This document shows positions 1 through 5,739 of a DNA stretch of 10,319 nucleotides, in pieces. How positions within the stretch are numbered: the first letter of the stretch is position 1; every line of letters begins with the position of its first letter. The notes under the pieces were generated by a model. The model searched no databases. It saw only the letters and a program-made list of their open reading frames with translations, and had not been told where the DNA came from. Source of the stretch: JAZSQZ01 sp045538175. GTDB taxonomy: Bacteria > Bacillota > Clostridia > Christensenellales > UBA1242. The position numbers were made by a program, and so were the translations under genes. The stretch spans positions 1 through 10,319 of the forward strand of contig JAZSQZ010000051.1 of NCBI GenBank assembly GCA_045538175.1. Reading direction: 5' to 3'.

Positions 1-622
1 CTTTTAAGAACTCTGGAACTTCATCTCCAGCAACCAAACTTGGATTTCCTTCAACAACGCCGAACAATGATGTATCATCGCTTGCTGTATGGATAACTTG
101 AATTCTCTCTAGCAATTCTTCATACTCTGGAAGGTCTTCTATAGATTGAAGTTCAAATCTCTTTAAGAACTCGTCAGTTGTGCCATATAACAAAGGTTTA
201 CCGATAGCATCTTTTCTACCAACAACTTCAATAAGTTTAAAATCAAGTAAGATTTGAATAGCATAACCACTATCAACACCCCTAACTTGTTCTACTTCAG
301 GTTTTGTGATTGGTTGTTTGTAAGCAATAATTGCCATTGTTTCAAGCGCAGCTTTTGTAAGTTGTTTTTCTTTAATAGGGTTTAAGACTGAAGCAATATC
401 GTCTGCATACTTTGGATTAGAACAAAGTTGAACTTTTGTTTTGTATGTAATTACATTTATACCTCTATCTGCATATTTTTCTTTTAAGTTTTCAATTGCA
501 GTTTTAACTTGTTTTTCTTTTACTTCAAGTTTTTCTACAATATCTGCAATTTCGACACCTTGGCCAGAAACAAACAAGAGTCCTTCGATAACTTCTTGTA
601 ATTCCTTAATATCATTCTGCAT
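1..622 (-). CDS. scpB: ScpB, condensin-associated winged-helix (kleisin-partner) protein, partial
   Basis: ScpB dimers bind ScpA and, with SMC, form the condensin complex that organises and segregates the chromosome. The frame opens with ATG at 622 and stays open to the left edge (at least 207 codons), so the C-terminus is missing. Translation begins MQNDIKELQEVIEGLLFVSG, as ScpB proteins usually do. The conserved second winged helix lies at about residues 90-150 and contains AALETMAIIAYKQPITKPEV, then VRGVDSGYAIQILLDFKLIE and GRKDAIGKPLLYGTT, all hallmark ScpB segments. The start overlaps the end of scpA by 11 nt (612-622), so the two are probably translationally coupled and made in matched amounts. 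B. subtilis ScpB is just under 200 residues. This one is already longer and still open, implying a C-terminal extension. Family assignment is secure; the length and end are unknown. Confidence 0.95.
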   Translation of the reverse strand, partial: MQNDIKELQEVIEGLLFVSGQGVEIADIVEKLEVKEKQVKTAIENLKEKYADRGINVITYKTKVQLCSNPKYADDIASVLNPIKEKQLTKAALETMAIIAYKQPITKPEVEQVRGVDSGYAIQILLDFKLIEVVGRKDAIGKPLLYGTTDEFLKRFELQSIEDLPEYEELLERIQVIHTASDDTSLFGVVEGNPSLVAGDEVPEFLK

Positions 623-1394
623 TTAAAAGTTCCTCCCTTGCTTCTATCTCAATATCATTATAAATACCTTCTTGTCTAACAACAGCAAGTTGCATCTTTA
701 GCAATTCTAAAACAGCTAAGAAAATATTTATCATTTCACTCTTAGTGTAATCTTCATCAAAGAGTTCAGTAAATTTCATCTTTTTATTTTCTTTTAAGTT
801 TGATCTAATTGAAATAATCTTCTCTGCAACAGTCCAACGGTCTTTTTCAATTTTCTTGTCGCCAATTTCTTTTGAAGCTTTCTTTTGAATAACTCTTGTC
901 ATCATATTTGCAAAAGCATTTAAAAGGCCTTCAATATTCATATCGCCCAAAACATAACGGTAATCGTTAACCTTATCATCTGGTGCTTTATAGAATCTAT
1001 CAACGTTTTCATATTTCTTAAGTCTTTCACAAACATCTTTAAAAACTTGTAATTCTTGCAATTGTCTAAGCAATGCTGTTTCGCTATCTTCTTCTTCGCC
1101 TTCTTCAACGTTTTCTTTTGGAAGTAAAGATTTTGATTTAATCTCAATCAATGTGGTGGCGACGTCAATAAAGTCACTCGCCTTATCCATATCAAGTTCG
1201 TCTAAGCCTGATAGGTAGTCCAAATATTGCTCCGTAATATCTGCAAGCCTAACTTCAAAGATTTCCATCTTGCTTTCTTTAATTAAGTGCAACAACAAAT
1301 CAAGTGGACCTTCGAAGTTGTCCAACTTGAATTTATAGCCGGCATCAAACATACCAAGCTGTTCCATAACTTCTTTTCTGTTTTCTTTTTTCAT
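612..1394 (-). CDS. scpA: ScpA, kleisin subunit of the SMC condensin complex
   Basis: ScpA is the kleisin that bridges the SMC head domains and recruits ScpB, in the cytoplasm on the nucleoid. With the start at 1394 the protein has 260 residues, normal for the family. The N-terminal kleisin signature is at residues 22-38 (FKLDNFEGPLDLLLHLI), followed by the helical SMC-neck-binding region with DITEQYLDYL and ATTLIEIKSKSLLP. An acidic linker (EEGEEEDSE) follows, and the C-terminal winged helix (about 200-260) contains FTELFDEDYTKSEMINIFLAVLELLK. An in-frame ATG at 1421 would overlap the upstream protease gene and lacks a good ribosome-binding site. The ATG at 1394 has AGAGG at 1400-1404 with 5-nt spacing, so I chose it. 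Gene order M50-scpA-scpB with almost no gaps indicates an operon led by the promoter at 2102-2130. Confidence 0.95.
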   Translation of the reverse strand: MKKENRKEVMEQLGMFDAGYKFKLDNFEGPLDLLLHLIKESKMEIFEVRLADITEQYLDYLSGLDELDMDKASDFIDVATTLIEIKSKSLLPKENVEEGEEEDSETALLRQLQELQVFKDVCERLKKYENVDRFYKAPDDKVNDYRYVLGDMNIEGLLNAFANMMTRVIQKKASKEIGDKKIEKDRWTVAEKIISIRSNLKENKKMKFTELFDEDYTKSEMINIFLAVLELLKMQLAVVRQEGIYNDIEIEAREELLNAE

Positions 1395-1399
1395 CTTTA

Positions 1400-1404
1400 C
1401 CTCT
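1400..1404 (-). promoter_or_regulatory. Ribosome-binding site deciding the scpA start
   Basis: AGAGG lies 5 nt upstream of the ATG at 1394 and overlaps the TAG stop of the M50 protease gene (1403-1405). It supports the internal ATG over the longer in-frame start at 1421. The overlap also suggests that ribosomes ending the protease gene can restart on scpA. Confidence 0.75.
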
Positions 1405-2080
1405 AGAAAAATAAGCCCCAAAATGCTGAAATTGGATATCCAACGTAACTTACTAAATATTCGAAAATATTTGTTCTGTTAAATAAAACAATTACAAATA
1501 TCAATATCAAACTTCCATATCTTTGCATAAAGTTTGAAAACTTGTTTTCATATGGAAGAAATGAAGCGATTGCGTTGTATCCGTCAAGTGGATGAATTGG
1601 AAGCAAATTAAATACTGCAAAAACAAGGTTTGCTTCAAAAGCAAAACTAAACAAGCTTATAAGTATTTGTTGCAAAGTAAAGGCAAATCCTGCGCCCCAA
1701 AATGACATTGTGCAAAGCAAAAGCAATGGATAAAAGATAAAGGCACATATAAGATTTGTAGCAATACCTGCAATACTTACAAGGAATATATCTCTTTTTG
1801 TTTTCTTAAAATTAAAAGGATTGATTGGTACAGGTTTTGCCCAACCGAAACCAAAAAATAGAAAGCAAATAAGTCCAAAATAATCAAAGTGTGATAAAGG
1901 ATTTACTGTCAATCTTCCAAGTGATTTTGGTGTTGGATCACCAAGTTTGTGTGCTGTAAAAGCATGTGCAAACTCGTGAATTGTTAAAGCAAAAATGGTA
2001 GCCAAACAAAAGGTGAAAAACGCAATCACCCTTGATTCAAAAGTCGGATACATATCTGTAAACAAAATATAATAAAGCAT
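1403..2080 (-). CDS. Site-2 protease family (peptidase M50) membrane metalloprotease
   Basis: A polytopic membrane zinc protease of 225 residues. The zinc motif HEFAH is at residues 35-39 within a hydrophobic segment. The second metal-ligand region NLLPIHPLDG is at 158-167, where Asp166 is the expected third ligand. An AGIATN segment (104-109) stands in for the usual AGPxxN loop. Several hydrophobic segments surround these motifs (about 18-40, 98-122, 133-160 and 180-200). There is no visible PDZ or CBS domain, so this is the short M50 type commonly found beside scpA in Firmicutes rather than a regulated RseP or SpoIVFB protein. The natural substrate of this group is unknown to me. ATG at 2080 has AGGA about 10 nt upstream. 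It is the first gene of the scp operon. A role downstream of SpoIVB, as for SpoIVFB, is conceivable, but nothing in the sequence supports it. Confidence 0.88.
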   Translation of the reverse strand: MLYYILFTDMYPTFESRVIAFFTFCLATIFALTIHEFAHAFTAHKLGDPTPKSLGRLTVNPLSHFDYFGLICFLFFGFGWAKPVPINPFNFKKTKRDIFLVSIAGIATNLICAFIFYPLLLLCTMSFWGAGFAFTLQQILISLFSFAFEANLVFAVFNLLPIHPLDGYNAIASFLPYENKFSNFMQRYGSLILIFVIVLFNRTNIFEYLVSYVGYPISAFWGLFF

Positions 2081-2101
2081 AACTAAACAATCCTAGTAAG
2101 T

Positions 2102-2130
2102 AGTATAATCTAAAATCAATTTAATTGCAA
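2102..2130 (-). promoter_or_regulatory. Sigma-A type promoter of the M50-scpA-scpB operon
   Basis: On the minus strand TTGCAA (2125-2130) is the -35 and TATACT (2102-2107) the -10, with a 17-nt spacer (2108-2124). The -10 matches 5 of 6 and the -35 4 of 6 of the vegetative consensus. It sits between the dacF terminator and the M50 start codon, where an operon promoter is needed. Confidence 0.7.
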
Positions 2131-2146
2131 ACAAAAACAAAGTTAT

Positions 2147-2181
2147 AAAAAAAGAAATTGAAAAAATCAATTTCTTTTTTT
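2147..2181 (-). terminator. Intrinsic terminator after dacF
   Basis: A perfect inverted repeat, AAAGAAATTGA (2151-2161) and TCAATTTCTTT (2167-2177), with a 5-nt loop. A/T pairs extend it to 2147 and 2181. It lies just past the dacF stop at 2186. In the minus-strand RNA it ends in a run of U residues. The stem is AU-rich, so efficiency may be moderate; the symmetric A and T runs would allow it to work in both directions. Confidence 0.75.
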
Positions 2182-2185
2182 CTCT

Positions 2186-3349
2186 TTATCCTGCTATTTT
2201 CCAATTATCTATTGCCTTATTTATATTGTCAATATAGTTTCGTCTAAACACTGTTGTTTTCGAAACAATATTTCCTTCTTTTACAACTTCTCCGTTTTTT
2301 ATAACATAAATTTTGCCTACAATGTCTCCTTCACTAACCGGCGCTTCAATATTTTCTACAAACTCATAACTTAATTCAATTTTGTCGGTTGAATTTTTCC
2401 TACACAACAAAAATATATCTTCTTGTGGCATAGTCTTAATTTTATCAACTTTACCTTGTTTAACTGTAAGTTTGTTTTCAATTTCATTATTTGAAAAAAC
2501 AATTTGCTTATTAAAGAAATTATCAAAACCATAATTTAAGAGTTTTGAACTTTCGCCAAATCTAAGTTTGCCAGAATTTGCACCTAAAACAACACTTATA
2601 AGGCGCATATCTCCCCTTTTGACTGTTGCTGCAAGACAATATCCTGCTTCGCTTGTAGACCCTGTTTTGCCACCATCACAACCGTTATAATATCTTATAA
2701 GTTTGTTTGTATTTACAAGTTCAGTTTCACGATTGTTACTGTGAAGAATTTTATCTATCCAAATAGTACTAAATTTATGATACACATCGTGCTTTGTTAC
2801 TTCTTTTAGAAGAATTGCAACATCTTTTGCAGTTGAAAATTGTTCTGGTGCAGGAAGACCTGTTGGATTTGAATAATGCGTATTTGCAAGTCCTAATTCG
2901 CTTGCCCTTTTATTCATCAAGTTTACAAAATTTGATGTGTTGCCAGATATTTTTTCTGCCAAAGCAACACTTGCGTCATTTGCTGAACTTACAATCACAC
3001 TTTTAAGCAAATCACAAACCTTATACTCGCCACCTGCTTCTAAAAACACTTGTGAACCACCCATACCTGCTGCATTTTCAGACACAATAACAGTTTCTTC
3101 TAAACTTAACTTTTCTGCCTGAATATTTTCTAAGGTCAATAATATTGTCATAAGTTTTACAATGCTTGCAACCGGCATTTTTTCGTTAGAATTTTTTTCA
3201 AACAAAACTTCACCTGTATTATAATCGATTAAATATAATGCTTTTGCTGTATAGTTTTCAGTTTCTGCATACACAAAATTTATTGAAGAAGAAAAACCTA
3301 TAATAAAGCATAAAAAAATAAGCAAAGTCGAAATCACAATCTTTTTCAT
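2186..3349 (-). CDS. dacF: D-alanyl-D-alanine carboxypeptidase, DacF-like (peptidase S11)
   Basis: A secreted or membrane-anchored penicillin-binding protein that removes the terminal D-alanine from peptidoglycan stem peptides. It has 387 residues. A signal peptide (1-28, cleavage likely after VYA) leads into the S11 transpeptidase-like fold. Catalytic motifs are SIVK with nucleophile Ser62 and Lys65, SAN at 122-124, and KTG at 228-230 within CDGGKTGSTSEAGYC. The C-terminal part (about 285-385) fits the PBP5-type beta domain, ending in a possible amphipathic membrane anchor. A GTG six bases upstream is in frame but lies inside the perfect Shine-Dalgarno sequence, so ATG at 3349 is the start. 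Position next to purine nucleoside phosphorylase matches pupG-dacF in Bacillus, where DacF acts in spore peptidoglycan; that is the basis for the symbol. The spoIIAA-spoIIAB-sigF genes that usually follow dacF are absent here. Confidence 0.93.
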   Translation of the reverse strand: MKKIVISTLLIFLCFIIGFSSSINFVYAETENYTAKALYLIDYNTGEVLFEKNSNEKMPVASIVKLMTILLTLENIQAEKLSLEETVIVSENAAGMGGSQVFLEAGGEYKVCDLLKSVIVSSANDASVALAEKISGNTSNFVNLMNKRASELGLANTHYSNPTGLPAPEQFSTAKDVAILLKEVTKHDVYHKFSTIWIDKILHSNNRETELVNTNKLIRYYNGCDGGKTGSTSEAGYCLAATVKRGDMRLISVVLGANSGKLRFGESSKLLNYGFDNFFNKQIVFSNNEIENKLTVKQGKVDKIKTMPQEDIFLLCRKNSTDKIELSYEFVENIEAPVSEGDIVGKIYVIKNGEVVKEGNIVSKTTVFRRNYIDNINKAIDNWKIAG

Positions 3350-3350
3350 A

Positions 3351-3358
3351 ATCACCTC
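3351..3358 (-). promoter_or_regulatory. Strong ribosome-binding site of dacF
   Basis: GAGGTGAT is an exact match to the 16S rRNA anti-Shine-Dalgarno complement, with the AGG core 5 nt from ATG at 3349. It contains the alternative GTG codon (3353-3355) and therefore rules that start out. Confidence 0.85.
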
Positions 3359-3395
3359 ATTATTATTGTGAACAATTTGCTTATTTTTATGTATT

Positions 3396-4214
3396 TTATA
3401 TGTGTTTTAAATAAGTTGTAAGCATATCAACATAGTAAGAGCTTGCGCATTTTCTGTTATACTCTATATCTTCGTGCTTAATTTTGCCACTTGAATATGC
3501 ACTTGCGTAGTTTGTAATAAGACCCATTGTAATAACAGGCAAACCACAGTACTTACAAGCAATAACTTCACAAGCAACATTAAATCCTACAACACTTGCG
3601 CCAAGTTGCTTTGCAAAAGTCGATTCTGCAACAGTTTCGCCATTAGGACCCATAAGCTCTAGGAATATTGCTTTTTTGACTTTTATTGCAAGTTCGGATT
3701 TTGCAATATAGATTAAATCGTCAATTAGATGTAAATCAAATGGTTTTGACATATCAATAAATTTATGACCATATCTCATTTCAGCATAGTCCATAAGTGG
3801 ACTTTTGCTAGATAAATTGATTTGATCTGTAAATGTAACAATATCGCCAACTTTAAGTTTAGTACTCAATGCACCAACAGCACAAGAAATTATAAGACGT
3901 TTACAGCCTAATTCCTTCATAACATAAATAGGTGTACCGAGTTGTGCTGGTTTGTAACCGTTATGATAATGTAATCTCTTATCCATAACAATTATTCCCT
4001 TGCCAGCAAGTTTCCCAATAACAAAGTGACCCTTTTCCTTTTCTGTGCCGTGTACATCGAAACCAGGAATGTCTGAGTACTTTATCATAACCTTATCTTC
4101 AATAGCATCTATAAAATCTTCAAATCCTGAACTTAGGATTACACCACTTTCAGGAATAATGCTAGTTTTTGATTTTATGTACTCTATAGTTGTATCTACA
4201 ATGCTTTTACTCAT
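3396..4214 (-). CDS. punA: Purine nucleoside phosphorylase, trimeric (class II) type, divergent
   Basis: The family phosphorolyses purine nucleosides to base plus ribose-1-phosphate in cytoplasmic salvage. It has 272 residues, the usual length, from ATG 4214 with GGAG 8 nt upstream; an in-frame codon at 4247 lacks such a site. Family landmarks in order are SSG (28-30, phosphate loop), DIPGF (48-52), KRLHYHNGY (79-87, keeping the phosphate-binding Arg and His), VMKELG (98-103), GDIVTFTDQINL (123-134), GPNGETVAE (189-197, keeping Glu193) and LITN (232-235, keeping the base-contacting Asn235). Several pocket residues differ from typical members: CAVGA replaces NAAGG, GFN replaces GMS (210-212), Gly192 takes the place of the ring-stacking Phe/Tyr, and Asn85 replaces Glu in the HxYEGY motif. 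The fold is clear, while substrate preference may have changed. It precedes dacF by 46 nt, as pupG does in Bacillus. Confidence 0.85.
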   Translation of the reverse strand: MSKSIVDTTIEYIKSKTSIIPESGVILSSGFEDFIDAIEDKVMIKYSDIPGFDVHGTEKEKGHFVIGKLAGKGIIVMDKRLHYHNGYKPAQLGTPIYVMKELGCKRLIISCAVGALSTKLKVGDIVTFTDQINLSSKSPLMDYAEMRYGHKFIDMSKPFDLHLIDDLIYIAKSELAIKVKKAIFLELMGPNGETVAESTFAKQLGASVVGFNVACEVIACKYCGLPVITMGLITNYASAYSSGKIKHEDIEYNRKCASSYYVDMLTTYLKHI

Positions 4215-4235
4215 AAAAATATCTCCAGTGAATAC

Positions 4236-4244
4236 ATAATAGCA
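4236..4244 (-). promoter_or_regulatory. Possible extended -10 promoter for punA-dacF
   Basis: On the minus strand TGC precedes TATTAT (4236-4241), giving an extended -10 element about 20 nt before the punA start codon and just after the SpoIIM-like gene. The -35 region (TAGTTT near 4259-4264) is poor, so the call rests on the -10 alone. Confidence 0.4.
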
Positions 4245-4264
4245 CAAATTTTTAAAAAAAACTA

Positions 4265-4882
4265 TTAAATAACAAAAATAATCGTAGACGAAACTAAATT
4301 TATAGAAATTCCTTGCAAAACAATAAAAACAAGCAAAAACGCAACAAAAAACAAGTTTTCTATAAGTTTCTCTTTAGTTTCCTTATAACACTTATAAATA
4401 TAATTTTTATTCCGTAAGCAATAAACAATATAAAAAATCAAAACCGTGTAAATTAAAATCTCAAAGGGCAAGAGCAAAATTATAGAGTTTAAAACACCTA
4501 CAAAACCAAATAACACTATTATTGTTGAGACAAGAAGTCCTAGATAATAGGACATAAAAAACATAAGTCCCATAAAAGACAATATAGCAAACTTGATTTT
4601 TGACAAAAGTTTTATACAGGCAAAAATCAAAATCAAAAATAAAAATTTTTGAATTATAAAAGAAAAACAACTTATCTTACAAGACAACAATTTGTATGTT
4701 AAAAATTTGTTTAAAATTTCTGTGCTTAAAAAATCGCACCTTTTTATTGCAACAAATATTCCCGTTATTAACCCTAGAAAAAACACACCACTCAATAAAA
4801 GAAAACATAATCTGTTTTCATAAAAATATCTTTTAATATTTCCTAGGATTATTGTTTTTTTCCTTACAAAACTCATTTTCAT
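4265..4882 (-). CDS. spoIIM: Polytopic membrane protein, probable stage II sporulation protein M
   Basis: A 205-residue, very hydrophobic protein with a short basic N-terminus (MKMSFVRKKT) and about five membrane segments, near residues 25-46, 72-92, 97-121, 122-156 (possibly two) and 176-204. A basic loop (157-172) separates the last two. Size, the N-terminal helix with a GLITGIF segment, and the position directly after spo0A and before punA fit SpoIIM. SpoIIM is the mother-cell membrane component that, with SpoIID and SpoIIP, dissolves septal peptidoglycan and drives engulfment. Sequence similarity alone is weak: I rely mainly on topology and synteny, so a different membrane protein is possible. 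The start is uncertain because no ribosome-binding site precedes ATG 4882 or the ATG two codons later. The gap to spo0A is 31 nt, suggesting cotranscription. Confidence 0.55.
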   Translation of the reverse strand: MKMSFVRKKTIILGNIKRYFYENRLCFLLLSGVFFLGLITGIFVAIKRCDFLSTEILNKFLTYKLLSCKISCFSFIIQKFLFLILIFACIKLLSKIKFAILSFMGLMFFMSYYLGLLVSTIIVLFGFVGVLNSIILLLPFEILIYTVLIFYIVYCLRNKNYIYKCYKETKEKLIENLFFVAFLLVFIVLQGISINLVSSTIIFVI

Positions 4883-4913
4883 TTAAAATATTTATATTAT
4901 TGTTTTTTATATT

Positions 4914-5618
4914 TTATTCAAGACTTGACTTCAAACTATCAAAAATATCACATACTGCAACCATTATAAATTCTTTATTTGTCGTTTCTTTAATTTTTCT
5001 ACTGTTTTTAACTGCCGACTCTATTGCCCTTCTAATAGAAATTTCAACATTTTTTAATGTTGTAGAATATTTTGCAGCAAGAAAATTATATGCAGTTGCT
5101 GACAAGCTCGAAACTGAATTAGGGTTTTGATAACAATATAAAACAGCATCAATCAACATTTGTGAACCAAGATGTTTTAAATAAAATCCTTTGTCGGTTA
5201 AATAGTTTGAAACCTTCTTTATCCACCCTTCTTCAATTGCAAGATTCTCGATTTGTATAGTATCGATATTATTCAATGTCAAAATATCACAAATATTCTT
5301 TTCAACATCAACACAATCTTCTATAACAAATATGTTTTTGTTGTTTGCATATTTTTTATCATCAAAAAATAAAACAAGTTTTTTAAAATATGTCGGTGTA
5401 AGTTTAATAAGTAATTCCCTAATCTCTTTATTTTCTTTAAGACTTATCATATCGACAAATAATAATGGAACATATGCATATGCGTTTCCCAAAAACAAAT
5501 CAGAAAACGAATTTATATTTTTCACAATATAAAACTTATCTTTACAAATCTTTTTAATTTTATAAGCAAATTCATAATTGTTGTTAGAATATAAAATTAT
5601 AGTTTTCTCAATACTCAT
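4914..5618 (-). CDS. spo0A: Spo0A-like sporulation regulator with degenerate receiver domain
   Basis: Spo0A is the master transcription factor of sporulation, normally activated by phosphorylation of Asp56. This protein has 234 residues against about 265 in Bacillus, mainly because the linker is short. The C-terminal Spo0A DNA-binding domain (about 125-234) is recognisable: GFYLKHLGSQMLIDAVLYCY, then the HTH region LAAKYSTTLKNVEISIRRAI (180-199), keeping the Glu and Arg of the recognition helix (Glu192, Arg196), and NKEFIMVAVCD. The N-terminal domain (1-110) has receiver-like length and keeps Asp56 in LLFVDM. It lacks the Asp10/Asp11 acid pair (Tyr10, Ser11 and Asn residues instead), Thr84 (Phe), and the conserved Lys-Pro (Asp101-Cys102). 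ATG 5618 has AGGAG 9 nt upstream. It follows spoIVB as in all known sporeformers and has its own promoter. The C-terminal family call is firm; activation by the normal phosphorelay is doubtful. Confidence 0.85.
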   Translation of the reverse strand: MSIEKTIILYSNNNYEFAYKIKKICKDKFYIVKNINSFSDLFLGNAYAYVPLLFVDMISLKENKEIRELLIKLTPTYFKKLVLFFDDKKYANNKNIFVIEDCVDVEKNICDILTLNNIDTIQIENLAIEEGWIKKVSNYLTDKGFYLKHLGSQMLIDAVLYCYQNPNSVSSLSATAYNFLAAKYSTTLKNVEISIRRAIESAVKNSRKIKETTNKEFIMVAVCDIFDSLKSSLE

Positions 5619-5676
5619 ATATCATCGCTCCTAAATTCATTTGAATTTTAGCACACGATATTAAAGAAAACTAATT

Positions 5677-5705
5677 TATTTAAAATTTTTGTTGAAATTT
5701 GTCAA
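5677..5705 (-). promoter_or_regulatory. Sigma-A type promoter of spo0A
   Basis: On the minus strand a perfect -35 TTGACA (5700-5705) and -10 TAAATA (5677-5682) are separated by exactly 17 nt, between the spoIVB stop and the spo0A start. Read on the plus strand, TTGTCAAA over the -35 differs at one position from the 0A box TTGTCGAA, which allows autoregulation but could be chance given the overlap with TTGACA. No sigma-H -10 was found. Confidence 0.75.
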
Positions 5706-5711
5706 AATCCC

Positions 5712-5729
5712 TATTTTTGTACAAAAATA
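5712..5729. repeat. 18-bp perfect palindrome upstream of the spo0A promoter
   Basis: TATTTTTGTACAAAAATA reads identically on both strands. It is centred 15-20 bp upstream of the spo0A -35 and about 50 bp before the expected transcription start, and it lies just past the spoIVB stop codon. It has no loop and no following U run, so it fits a dimeric-protein operator better than a terminator. The binding protein is unknown. Confidence 0.55.
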
Positions 5730-5739
5730 TTCAAAAACA

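Noticed and set aside
1403..2080. Calling the M50 protease SpoIVFB because SpoIVB is in the same window
   Set aside because: It is short, lacks a CBS-like domain, is not adjacent to a spoIVFA gene and is cotranscribed with scpA; the generic short M50 type fits better.
3365..3376. Small palindrome ATTGTTCACAAT between punA and dacF
   Set aside because: Only five paired bases per side in AT-rich DNA; likely chance, and no promoter is evident beside it.
5683..5718. Sigma-H promoter of spo0A
   Set aside because: GGGATTT near 5705-5711 fits the -35 pattern, but no GAAT-type -10 appears 12-14 nt downstream.
5712..5729. The palindrome as a spoIVB terminator
   Set aside because: A perfect loop-less dyad would need to open several central pairs to fold, and no T run follows on the minus strand.
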